In this document: positions 26,701-35,916 of the stretch, piece by piece | How the letters are laid out: the number at the start of each line of letters is the position of its first letter | How positions within the stretch are numbered: position 1 is the stretch's first letter | Source of the DNA: Conidiobolus incongruus B7586 | Taxonomy: Eukaryota; Entomophthoromycota; Entomophthoromycetes; Entomophthorales; Conidiobolaceae | Direction: 5' to 3' | Length of the DNA: 35,916 bases | NCBI GenBank assembly: GCA_000697335.1 | Contig: JNEM01012610.1 | Coordinates: 1 to 35,916, forward strand | Made by a program: the position numbers and the translations under genes | Notes under the pieces: model-generated | What the model was told of the DNA's origin: nothing | Seen by the model: the letters and a program-made list of their open reading frames with translations, nothing else | Database searches by the model: none

Positions 26701-26769
26701 AGCAAGGATTTTACTCGATCTACTTCCAACAAAGCTTTCAGATTGAGTTCTATTGACAGTTTATATTAG
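23764..26769 (+). CDS. RGS-domain protein, regulator of G-protein signalling
   Basis: Predicted regulator of heterotrimeric G-protein signalling. RGS domains accelerate GTP hydrolysis by G-alpha, and some fungal members serve other roles. The gene is a single exon of 1001 codons plus TAG. The ATG at 23764 is the first in frame, with another directly after it. Residues about 45-130 form a conserved-looking block starting EWIKLNLVIKGWCS that I cannot assign. The RGS domain spans about 277-403 and includes YDDFIQFIDFCMSEKCLELL and SFWLELEAFR, the family's most typical stretch. Residues about 450-500 form a second hydrophobic block. The C-terminal half is Ser-rich and disordered-looking. It carries several Arg-Arg-x-Ser motifs (RRNSAPS, RRGSQDS, RRSMKET), the cAMP-dependent kinase consensus. 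No DEP or transmembrane segment was seen. Confidence 0.85.
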   Translation: MMVSREVTPNNNMHDDAKKEQYKSSGKITKIPSKASRTNIYQASLSRIESRKKEWIKLNLVIKGWCSVAHPPMTWDDINHGEINLLVHRNDTVEDICHRLESEWSLNHGFLFNSFLSPNITKLATNASLEVLALSPANPASNVLPPQLLPAENDVASMKQKNSPEPQHHPIQLNLPRISVSISNPTASSDSDSYCSSNSTDNNKDPRSEYSSPCDEIIPLICGMMYYQGKPLDFRTPISIVLPNTEFNPNSPLPRVEVTNHLNLEEYYKKMRHVEELSLSSLLMTKYDDFIQFIDFCMSEKCLELLSFWLELEAFRLNKDGRSVMEGSWYLYCTYIDEQAPLKVTLPQEITEELFTDIGHRYSDNIHDVDPSELKCQFDWIHHFVEMELVNRAYTRFKLMRTVIHNAERECSNVWDYYQPNEDLTSIFPIPSLSNFNFPYLYPEALLASILSQFVGPLFTVEDYLPLYAPAQPVKRRKIIQQFHKFFHDYSSDYYWKPDKSIKSKRRLQLTRSVDFLSEKPSLSPNIQLVPTLLAPEGHPLARNFSDSTDSFSIESPPPQMPYSELNRGYQSQESLNAKGARRATFAHYERANNWLNHMENLDFELGHPVSRISTSSIQSEQPSLQPSSKPKERNPLINRLTQIWKIEYLTKRRNSAPSESIQKNLDQFEHSNFYLRRGSQDSNIPIFSKENLASASSCLGSSEHNRMSMVDYCQENGIACTSSTRDLLNHIEKEGIPRELFRAQDCSSPHLPDELPYIEASRLSISSFRRRSMKETDLQTADYNDVLNQLECTLSKTKPRTPYIPPSRHTYSPSRVSVVEKASKLKKVFGELPPPELVRTFTDGRVSTSSTDRSSIGLGGSPCNLKRFSLQSVLSQHVAITAIRDDANAGSLIHNITQIPIHWVRGKQWMINSDVSDPQLVAHTVFRRRVGKLKTILGDELQYESANQCLTNDFAKGTKDFSTMIKKGKNRLTQFIPSSKDFTRSTSNKAFRLSSIDSLY

Positions 26770-27205
26770 TTAATATCTCTTAATTCAATTCAATATGAGT
26801 ATTATATGTATTAATACTATATTTAATAATAAATTTTTAATTTCTATTTAGAAATATTTCAAAATTATTCGTATTCGAAATTGGTCTATTTAGTATTATT
26901 ATGAAATAATAAACTTAATAATTCAATGGATTGATATGTATTGGCTCAAAAATATACAATATTATATTTAATCATTAAAAATAACATTTATTATCATGTT
27001 AAATCTAATCAATCTTGAGTACCATATGAATTAATCAACTTGTTAAACATTTATTAATCATTGATAAATTTTTGATAAGAATTTTAAGATACGTTTTATG
27101 AATTAAAATACTTATCCTTGAAAGAATTATTGTACAATTTGGCCATGATCTATCTCATTGCAGTATTACACAATATAAAAATAGTTGAATATTCATAAAA
27201 TGGGA
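26770..27205. other. Convergent intergenic spacer
   Basis: A/T-rich 3' flanks of two convergent genes. No feature was recognised. Confidence 0.55.
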
Positions 27206-28935
27206 TTACAAGGATCCTGGAATGGGTGATTGGTCGTCGTCGCGATCATTCTCTCTATCGATTTCGGCGAAGGGACGTAAGGATTCACGTTCTTTAGCGT
27301 TTTGAAAGGAAGTAAATCTGGCGAACTTAAGTTCATTGGATTCGTCTTTGGGTGTTGTGAACAGTTTGGTCCTTCTGGTACAGGAATCGGGTGTAGAACT
27401 ACCCGACTGACGTAATTTATCCTGTTGAACGGCCAAAAGTCGCTTATCATTCGGTTTCAAAGGCGTGTTTTCGGAAGTCTCGGTTTCACCTTGACCTAAT
27501 GAATTCATTCTGGACTTGGTGATACGTTTGATGCCCGCCAAGTTCAAGGCACGAGTAACTTTGGTACGTGTCACAACATCACTATACACGTCGGTTTCAT
27601 CAATAATCTCCTCCTGGATCAATTCTTCAATGACATCTTCTAATGTGACTATACCAATTGCAACTTGCTTTCCTTTGACTTTTTCGGTGACAACGGTCAT
27701 ATGACAGGCACCCTCTTGGAAAGTGTTCAATAAGTCAAATAAACTAGTGTCGGAAGTTACAGATAGGATCTTGTAAATTTTAATGTCGCGAACTGGAGTA
27801 AAAGCGTTAGGATCTACCATAATAAGAGACTATAAAAAACCATTAATTATAGCATATAATGAAATATAAATTAAACTACCTTGGCGAGTAAAACGCCAAC
27901 TATATTAGTTCGTTCGTTTTCAAACACTGGAATACGACTGTGACCGGCGCGAACAATGTCACTAAGGACGAAAGTATCTAAAACGGAGTCAATATTGAGC
28001 ATGAACACATGTTTCAAATCGGTCATAGCGTGGTAAGCAGATTTTTCGCTGAGATCAAGAGCACCTCTAATGATTGTGACCTCATCACTCGTCAAAGATC
28101 CACCTTTGGTAGCTTCATGAATGGCAACCAATTCCTTAAGTTCAGCTCTGCGATACATATAACCGTGATGTTCACCAAGGATCCAGTCTAAAGCTTTGGC
28201 AATAGGATAGGTAATAATATACTAAATTAAAAATGATTAAAATTATGAAATTAATATTAATCATAAATAAAAACTTGCAGTTGCATAAATTAAAACTCTA
28301 ACTGGCCTAAAATAAATTAATAAATAAAAAATTATTGTAAATATTGAATAACAAATATTTACCAAGCGAAAAATGCACCAATTCTCAAACCATGTCTAGC
28401 ACAAATAGACTGAGGGATCACTTCACCAAACACGAGAATAAGACCTGTGGAAACGAAAACTGCGATATAACCACCACCAAAGACGGAGTCCAAGAAAATG
28501 GGCAAACTTTCGTTGATCAAAGTATTAGTCAACAACAAGGTCACGAGGAGTAAATGACCATTCTTGCGGATAGGCAAGATTAGAGAAGCGTACTTACGTT
28601 GCTCCGGAGTTCCCGAATTGATTAAAATTTGTAAATTGGTTTCATCCAATGACATTAAACCCAAAGTTAAACCTATATCCTATTAACTCAAAATTCTATT
28701 GATTTTTTGGGAGAAATTTACCTGCAACGAGACCTCCCAACAATACCAATAAGAAAATCATACCCATTTTGAACCAGAATTCGAAAGGTGTCAATTTATC
28801 TGGCTCATGTTCGCCGCCAGCTGACAAAGTTCCTTGAAATGCGTTATTTTGATTGTTAGAAATACTTAGGCTTAGTACATTTGTACACAACAATATACTT
28901 ATTAACTGTACATTTTTGACAAATGTCAATTTCAT
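27206..28935 (-). CDS. CNNM/Mam3-type transporter (DUF21 and CBS-pair protein)
   Basis: Predicted membrane protein of the CNNM/CorC family, linked to Mg2+ and other divalent-cation homeostasis. Yeast Mam3 is the nearest known relative and sits at the vacuole. Five exons: 28935-28722, 28672-28363, 28306-28279, 28221-27880 and 27829-27206. All phases close for 505 codons plus stop. Exon 3 is only 28 nt. It is followed by an intron with a GC-AG border (GCAAGT donor). Both are needed to join FFAW to PVRVLIYAT and YIITYPIAKALDW, as in the family. The N-terminus is a signal-peptide-like segment. DUF21 follows with about four membrane segments (GLTLGLMSLDE, GHLLLVTLLLTNTLINE, FGEVIPQSIC). Then come YRRAELKELVAIHE and the CBS pair (AMTDLKHVFML, HSRIPVFE, LEDVIEELIQEEIIDETD). 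The tail is polar. Confidence 0.92.
28222..28278 (-). other. GC-AG intron in the CNNM/Mam3 gene
   Basis: This 57-nt intron begins GCAAGT and ends AATTTAG. No GT donor nearby restores the frame and the family alignment together, whereas the GC donor does so in phase 0. GCAAGT is the known consensus of the minor class of GC-AG introns spliced by the U2 machinery. Confidence 0.8.
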
Positions 28936-29037
28936 CACTTGTTAAAGGTTGTTTAAATTAATATAAACTATTAATAATTGGACTGTTATAAAAGTTGATT
29001 TTGGGTTGGAATTGGGTGATATTTATAGTTTCATAAT

Positions 29038-29127
29038 GATAAGGTACTCAGAAGTGTATTGGACCTTATCTTTTAATTGCATAAATCTAATTGATTGGTT
29101 ACAATTTTTTATCCTTTAGTTGATTGG
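29038..29127 (-). promoter_or_regulatory. CNNM promoter: GATAAGGT inverted repeat and two CCAAT boxes
   Basis: GATAAGGT at 29038-29045 is mirrored exactly by ACCTTATC at 29063-29070 with a 17-bp spacer, so both strands carry a GATAAG core, the site of fungal GATA factors. Two CCAAT pentamers on the gene's sense strand lie at 29094-29098 and 29123-29127, each as CCAATCA, some 160-190 bp before the start codon. That is the usual place for HAP-complex sites. Function is inferred from motif and position only. Confidence 0.45.
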
Positions 29128-30122
29128 TCTCCAGCTATTTTGGAAATATTTCATTGATTAACATTAAAAAGAATTTAGTTAATAATAAGCCTGTAATTAT
29201 TGCTCTAATAGTCAAAAACATTCACGCTAATTCTAATACAATTGATTATTGATAATTTTTCAAAGAAATATTGCAAAATTCTATATAACTAGATATTTTT
29301 TTTCCCTATTTTGCATCACATGATGTTGGTTGATAGCTAAATGTTATTGGGTTATGTCATCATTAAAACTTTGCCTAGATTATTTCATCCTTTAATAAAT
29401 AATTAGTCATCAATATTTAGAAACGTTAAAGTAATGAAGGAGCTATAAATCAATATATAAATTATAAATTGAATTAATTATTTTTTATTATACTATAATA
29501 TTCAACAGATCAAATGAAATCTTACGATTAATCAAAAATTTCATAGAAATAATATTCATTAATTTATCGGGTTTGTAAAATTCAAAAAACTGGCAAGTAA
29601 CCAAACTTTCAAAATTGGATTCAATTATTAAAAAAATAAAAAAAAATCCAAAAATAATTTCATAATAATAACAAATTAGTATATATTGCTATATATATAT
29701 AACCATATATTGCTTTAATAATTTATATAAAAATTATTAATTTTCTTTGAAACTTTACAATCCTTTACAAAACAATTGAATTTGAAAATTTATCAACTAT
29801 GAAATTTAAGAAACTCAAAAATATAGCTATAATTTAACTTAGGTTAATCTTTAGGTCTAGTTAAATCATTGAAGCTTTCAGGAGATTAGAAATTTGACTA
29901 TTTAGTAATTTAAATTCCCAAAAATTTCAAAATAGTTACTTAAATTTTTGTATATAAAATTAATTTGTTTAGTTTCAAAGTTATCACATGGTAAAATTTA
30001 ATATTACTTGAATAATATATAGGAAGAGATTTTATTGCAAATATAGTTACCTATACTGTAAAAGGTTATTAATTTATAAAGCTTGGTGAAGTATCAAATT
30101 CTAGGTGATTTAAACTAAGAAA

Positions 30123-30134
30123 ATTCACGTGAAT
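30123..30134. promoter_or_regulatory. 12-bp palindrome ATTCACGTGAAT (CACGTG core)
   Basis: A perfect 12-bp palindrome with the bHLH core CACGTG. It lies about 1.2 kb upstream of the CNNM start and 0.5 kb beyond the POLD3 3' end, so its target gene is unclear. Confidence 0.35.
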
Positions 30135-30609
30135 AGATAGTGTAATTTGGATATTAAATATTGAATACTCTGCCAAGAATTACTATTAATCATATATAGT
30201 ATTGTAACGAACATTACCAGTAGATAAAGATATAAACGGAAGGAATATTATATTTACTTACGCAGATCGATTTTTTAGCTCTTTTGAATGTTCAATAATA
30301 TAATTTTTATTCAAATTACTATCATTTCAGATATAATTCTTGAATATACTGAATAGTTTGATTTTTTCCTATTTATATTATATTGATATTCTGATTCAAT
30401 ATTTTGACAACAAAATCAGAGTTATTCAATTTAAATTAGTCTTGTTTGTGGTATTATTCAATATGAATAATTATTTTAAATGAAGCTTTTATTTAAACTA
30501 ATGTTAATAGTATAGTATAATAATATATTAATGTTTAATCAATACTAGAAATATCATATAAATAAAGCAGACAAATGGCTAATATAATACTCCAAGCTGA
30601 ATTATTAAA

Positions 30610-32322
30610 TTATTTCTTTTGGAAAAAGCTCAATAAACTGGACTGTTTGACATGTTTACTAGCTCCCTTCGTTTGACTAGATGATTTTTGCGACTTAATC
30701 GCGGGTGAATTGGTAGTGGCGGCAGGCTTGGGGTTAGGAGACTCTTCTTTTTGAACTTCCTTTGACTTGGATATTTGAGAATTTGCACCTTCTTCAAAGA
30801 ATTCAAATTCATCGTCAGATTCATTTAATAATGGTCGTTTAGTAGATTTGGCTGGTGCTGTCTTAACAGTATTGTTGTTTGATTCAGTTGATATCAATTT
30901 GTTGGATTGGTCACTGCTCCTAGTGTCAACGGCTTCAAGGGGATCTATTATAAACAATTAGTTTGATAAATATGATTCTGTTTCATAATACGAACCATTG
31001 TCACTCTCGTCATCTGATATAATCATTGTATTAATCTTTCTCCTCTTCTATTTAAATTATATGAATACATAATTTCAATAATAACTTATTAAAAATACCT
31101 TAAATATCTCATCAGCGGAATCAGAGTCATTAGATTCGTCATTTGATAATATCGATGTACTATAACTATTAATATATAAATTAAAAAATTTAAAATAAAT
31201 TTACCTCTTAGAAATTTTAGTAATATCTTCTTTTTCAGCTGATTTTTTAAGTATATCCTTTTTAACAGGTCCGGATTTCTTAATTGTTGATTGTTTAGTT
31301 TTAGAGTTTGAAATCTAAAGAATTTTATTAAACATAATACACAGTAATCTAATTATACTATATACCTTTTGAGTGGATTTTTTAGTTGGCTGAGTTGGTT
31401 CGATCTAAAAATTGTTAACATTCAATTAGTTGATATCGCAATTCTTATGCTGTACCTTAACAGGCTTAACTTCCACATCAACATTAGCAGACTTTGTAGA
31501 AGTGGTGGTAGTGGAAGTGACAGAAGTAGCGTCTTTTTTTTCATTTTTTCTTTCAAACTGATCTAAAGTAGCTCCACAGTGATAAAGACCACCAAGTCTA
31601 TAAAGAATAATTAGCTTGAGTGTTAAATTATTAACATATAAATATCAAGTATTTACTTTAAAACATTAATAGTGTCCATTTTGTTAAAAACTTGATTATT
31701 TGTCATAACCAAAGTGTCTAAATGGTTTAATCCCTAAAAATTTCAAAAAAAAATTAAATATCAAAATAATAATATGATTATATGAATTAACTTTTTGATC
31801 GGAGTGAGGACCAATAGCATAAACGAAAATATTATGAATATGATGATAAGTTTTCAAAAATTCTAAATATCAAGAAAGAATAATATTTTAATATTAAATA
31901 ACTAAATAAAAGTAAAATATATACCATCTAATTCATTTTGACCCAAAGCAATTTGAATTTTAATTTCATTAATGGAATCTTCATCTTCATTGTTAGAATT
32001 TTCTACTTCTCCAACAATATAGTACCAAACATTTAATTTTTCCTTCTTTAACTTATTTGAAACAAATTCATTTAATACACTAAAATATTTTCATAATATA
32101 AATAAATATAATAATATATATATATATATATGCATATTAATTACATTTTACTTAAACTTATAGGTAATTGAAAATTGACAGCTAAAGTTTTAAAAGTAAC
32201 CTAGAAATAACCAAGTCAAATTGAGTCAAATAACATTAAATAAATATTATTACAATATTATTTTCAACTAAAATATTATTCTCTAGATATTCATTAATTT
32301 CTTGAATATTATATGATGTCAT
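30610..32322 (-). CDS. POLD3: DNA polymerase delta subunit 3 (POLD3/Cdc27-like)
   Basis: Accessory subunit of replicative DNA polymerase delta. It links the holoenzyme to PCNA and acts in the nucleus. I assembled eleven exons: 32322-32254, 32200-32145, 32079-31925, 31862-31792, 31733-31657, 31597-31456, 31404-31366, 31314-31205, 31165-31099, 31047-30996 and 30944-30610. All ten introns (39-65 nt) close in phase, giving 390 codons plus TAA. Residues 1-150 match the family's winged-helix-type N-terminal part (ILVENNIVTFKTLA, LGGLYHCGATLDQF). The rest is a charged, disordered Ser/Lys/Glu tail with acidic clusters (NESDDEFEFFEEG). The C-terminus ends in a classic PCNA-interacting peptide, QSSLLSFF, followed by QKK. 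Sequence similarity outside the N-terminal part and PIP box is low, as is normal here. The smallest exons rest on splice logic alone. Confidence 0.88.
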
Positions 32323-32527
32323 AATAATTTTTTGAAAATTTTTTAAAAAAAATTTATTATTGTGGATAATGAAAACTGATTAATGAATGATTTCAATTTT
32401 AGAATCGAGTAATTGATTTGATTGAATTATGGGTTAAAATTTTTATATTTAATTTCTTAATTTATTAAAATTCAAAATTATTTGTATAAATGTTGGAAAG
32501 ATATTTAATAAAAAACATTATATTTTA

Positions 32528-34080
32528 TTAAGGTAAATGTACTGATATAGGATTACTAAATCTATTATTAGGATTCAATATCTCTTTAATTCGTTTTAAT
32601 TCTCTCGAATTTTAACCATTTTGACTTTCCTCCCAAATGACTTTATCTGAGTCCTTACAATTAGCACAACTACCATTAAAACAAAATGATAATAAATCTT
32701 ATTCTTCATCCAAAAAATTGGTATTCGGGTTATCTTTCTTTAGTTTTAACATAACTTATAATATGTACATTGCTTAGTCCATTCCAATATGAGCAGAAAA
32801 TTTAATCAATAACTCAGATCAGTCTACTACACCAGCTTGAACTTGTAATAATATCAGTACACATTCGAGATGTTTCATTAAATATTGCTAATTAGTGGGT
32901 AAAAATTATTTTGGCGTTGGTTTATGAATGCAATCTTATTTAGGTTTCAAATATTCATACTCTTTCCAGGACTGAATATTAAAAAGTTGTTGGACATTGC
33001 GACTTTTAGAGAAACTTGAATAAGTCATCACAATATCCAAAAATAATATTCTCTTAAACAATTAGTAGATTTATTAATATAAAGCAATTCTATTATTTCT
33101 CTAGTTGATTTCTCTTGAACTTCTAAACAATCTCCAAAAGCTATACTTGTCATTCCTATAGAATTCCTTTCAACCCTAGTTGTAATTCCTATATTTTGAG
33201 GGATTCTTCTTAATAATGAATCTTGAATTTGAGAGAATATTTTGGACAAGACTGAGTAAAGACAAAAGTTTGAATAACAAAATTTAAAGAGAGATATTAA
33301 ATTTAAAAAAAATTGATATGACTTTGTAACCACTCTGTAGGATCCTGTACCAGATCCCTCATAGCCCAAAATTAATCTTAGTTTTCCTGTTGATTGCATT
33401 TAACAATATTTTCGGGGGCTGTAATAACTTCTATTTGTTGCATATTAACAGTAAAAATAGCATAAATTTGTTAGTGTCGCCATTACCTACCACCAGTAGC
33501 ATGACTGCCAATGCCAACAGTTGCACAAATACCAGCGGATATTGAATAACTACCACTAAACCACAGCATTCCATATATATGTCTCAATGGTGATCCAGCG
33601 CCTATTTCAGTATTTTTTGTAGAGGGAGCAATTTTAACATCATTTAACTTTTCTAGATTATACATATATAACTATTACTGCTATCTTGATTGTATTCCTC
33701 GAAAGAGTCATTATTGTTACAGATAGCAATTGAGGAATTCCTTTTATTAGCACATTTAAAAGCATTCGACTCATCTTGGCTAGATTTAATGTAAACAAAG
33801 CCATATAGTTGAATTGGTTTCAGCCTAATATTCGAAAAGAACTTTGCTTGTTCATATTTTGTTGGATTGGATGTTACTAAGCCAATCTGATTACAATTGT
33901 TAGATCCAAGTTCAGAATTATTTTAATAATACTCGATTATTATTATCCTAATCCAAAAATTATTCATAACCAAAGGAACATTTTGTGCTATATACAATGC
34001 AATCAAGACTAATGGTGAAAGCAATGAACAATTAAATTCAATATCATCAACATTCCCACGTATTAATTAATTTCTGTAAT
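32528..34080 (-). pseudogene. Decayed FAD-linked oxidoreductase (berberine bridge enzyme-like)
   Basis: Intact relatives are usually secreted flavoproteins oxidising sugars or secondary metabolites, with FAD on a His (and often a Cys). Remnants appear in order on the minus strand. First is a hydrophobic leader (CSLLSPLVLIALYIAQ). Then comes PIQLYGFVYIKSSQ, and the FAD-His region, where family RxGGHS reads CNNNDS. Next are EIGAGSPLRHIYGMLW, then YSISAGICATVGIGSHATGG (33483-33665). FWAM and GSGTGSY follow, a family-typical stretch split by a frame change. The C-terminal end is LKRIKEILNPNNRFSNPISV. At least two frame changes (near 33660 and 33380) and more than ten stops occur. In the last ~130 codons the frame is unbroken but holds eight stops, mostly TAA. 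The left limit is the final TAA at 32528. The right limit is approximate. No introns were identified with confidence. Confidence 0.82.
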
Positions 34081-35916
34081 GAAATTCACATTTGCATGGA
34101 AAAAAGGAAAGAATAACTAAAATCAGCCAAATGAATCAACTCTAAATTGAATATAAAATTTTTATATTTTTTTTCAAAATTACTGGTATTTGAAAGTTAA
34201 TTCAATTAAATGACGATATAAAACACAGTATGCCTTTGAGAGTTTAAAATTACTTTAAACTTGCTATAATATATCAATATTGAGCTACTTGAAATGAATT
34301 AACTATTATAATTAATTTTGCATTTACTACTTAATATTGATTAAATTAATAATTTATTATACTTATTGAAAACATAGTGTTGAGTTTTTATAAGTTTTGG
34401 GAAACAAAGATCGTAGTTAGAAAAGTACTTGTAATATGATTTAGTTAATTATTTATTAATCCTGCTCTTTAACGTATCGGGACTGTGTGTCTTAAAAATT
34501 ATTATTGAGACATCGTAGCAGAATATTCAGAGAAAAAACCTTTCTTGTTAACCTTGACACTTTAGAGTTTATTTAATTCATTCAGTGAGTGATGTAGGTT
34601 TTGGAATAAATTCTAATAAAGGAGCTAAAGAGTATCACTTGATTATAGATTAACAATTACACCATGAGGAGGGGGTAATGTGAACCTAACTATCAAATCT
34701 AGACAGACAGGTATTTTTAACATACAACAATAGGGAAAATACATAATATAGGATTGGATTTTGAAATTTTTCAAGTTATATCAATAGGAACTAGTAATAA
34801 AAGTTGATTATAATTTGTTTTAATTTTTATATTAAACAATTATATTATAACACCAAATATTATAAACTCTTAAATTTGAATCAAAAATTAATTATTTTGA
34901 TAATATTTTTGTAGTTTAATGATAAATTAAGATTTTTTACCATATTTGTAATTATTTCATTTTTATTATTTTTAAATTTAAAACTTAAAATTTTTTTATT
35001 AATGAATTTTTGAACATTATTTTTAATTCTGAGAATTAGATTTAATATAAAATAAATAAAAGGATCTATAGTATTAAATAATTGATATATTACATAATAA
35101 TATCTTTAGATCAAAATTATTTTTTATATATTAATTTTAATTATATTTATAATATAAAGAAAATTAAAAGTTTTAATTTAATAATAATTGAGGTCATTTA
35201 TAAATATTAAATTTTTTATATTTTATAAGTAAATTATTAAAATAATATTTTTATTAAATTTATTATTTAATTTGGGGTTTGTTATTTTAAATCTAAAAGG
35301 CCAATTATCCAAAATATATTAATTTTTTCAAAAAAAATTTTATTGTTATATCTTAAATATTTAATAAAACAAAAAACATATTAGGAAATAATAATTAATT
35401 CTGATCAAAAACATATCCAAATATTTTAATATAAACTATAAAATTATATTTTATTAACCAAAAATTCAAATAAAAAAATTCAAATAAATTTTTAATATTT
35501 TATTCAAAACTTAAATAACTATAGCTAATTAAAATATAATAAAATATAAATAAAATTCAAAATATTTGATAAATTAATTTTATTAATAAAGTTTAACATT
35601 TTTCTATATTTCTAAATCAAGAATAATAAATCCTGTTTTAAAATAAAAATATTGTTAAATAATGATCTTATTAAATTATATTATTATATATTAAAAAATT
35701 TTAAATTATATAATTTTTATTTTAAAAATCTATTACAAATTTATAGTTTTAAATGAAATAATTTCCTAAATATATTATATAATAGTTTAAAAGTATTTAG
35801 TATTTAAAATAAATATTTCAAGATTTTTTAAATATAGCTTAATTAAAAAATTATTAAAAATAATATATTGCCTGAATTTTAATATTCAAGATCATAAATT
35901 AATATTATAATTTATC
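34081..35916. other. A/T-rich region without recognised genes
   Basis: The first 700 bases include a slightly less A/T-rich patch (about 34440-34730) with a GGGGTAAT motif at 34672-34679, but no protein-like reading frame was found in it on either strand. From about 34800 to the end the sequence is nearly pure A/T with no feature seen. Confidence 0.55.

Larger units (their letters stand above)
28936..30609. other. Intergenic region with CNNM promoter
   Basis: The region from 28936 rightwards is the upstream flank of the CNNM gene. The right end is the 3' flank of the POLD3 gene. Apart from the small motifs listed separately it is A/T-rich DNA without recognised genes. Confidence 0.55.

Noticed and set aside
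32109-32131. TA tract within a POLD3 intron as a regulatory repeat
   Set aside because: Short TA runs occur throughout the A/T-rich DNA here and this one lies inside intron 2, with no reason to give it a function.
32528-34080. Explaining the FAD oxidase breaks as introns
   Set aside because: Stops fall inside conserved blocks and the FAD-linking His motif is mutated. No set of GT-AG introns was found that restores the family motifs.

Overview
The window looks like nuclear DNA from an AT-rich, probably early-diverging fungus. Intergenic DNA is very A/T-rich. Introns are short (39-65 nt) with GT..TTTAG-type ends and CTAA-like branch sites. The genes are typical single-copy eukaryotic or fungal ones: RTF1, a JmjN/JmjC demethylase, mitochondrial glycine decarboxylase, an RGS protein, a CNNM/Mam3-type transporter and the POLD3/Cdc27 polymerase subunit. 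Placement near Kickxellomycotina/Harpellales-type fungi is a guess from composition and gene content. Nothing in the sequence fixes it.

Layout: 1-2693 is gene-poor. RTF1 (2694-4388, +) is followed by tRNA-Ile(AAU) (4864-4937, -). A tail-anchored coiled-coil protein (5503-6949, -) is divergent from a KDM4-like histone demethylase (7876-9852, +) across a spacer with a CACGTG palindrome. Next comes a decayed CHL1/DDX11 helicase gene (10281-13170, +), whose end overlaps a convergent O-methyltransferase gene (13164-14212, -) by 7 bp. Glycine decarboxylase (14874-17900, -) has one uninterrupted exon and much more GC-rich codons than its neighbours. A gene desert of about 5.9 kb precedes an RGS-domain protein (23764-26769, +). 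The CNNM/Mam3 gene (27206-28935, -) and the POLD3/Cdc27 gene (30610-32322, -, ten introns) follow. Then comes a second decayed gene, a berberine-bridge-type FAD oxidoreductase (about 32528-34080, -). The rest is A/T-rich intergenic DNA.

The genes do not form a pathway. RTF1 and the demethylase both act on chromatin. POLD3 and the lost CHL1 both act in DNA replication, with CHL1 also in cohesion. The rest are metabolic, transport and signalling genes.

I found no convincing novel system. The strongest oddity is how the two decayed genes are broken. In CHL1 the reading frame, intron phases and splice signals survive for about 895 codons with a single 1-nt deletion, yet there are eleven in-frame stops, every one explicable as a C-to-T or G-to-A transition. 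The 3' part of the FAD oxidase shows the same style. I read this as AT-biased decay, but stop-codon reassignment and RNA editing can be tested and are set out below. Exon models were built by hand from splice motifs, codon phase and family alignment from memory. No search was run.
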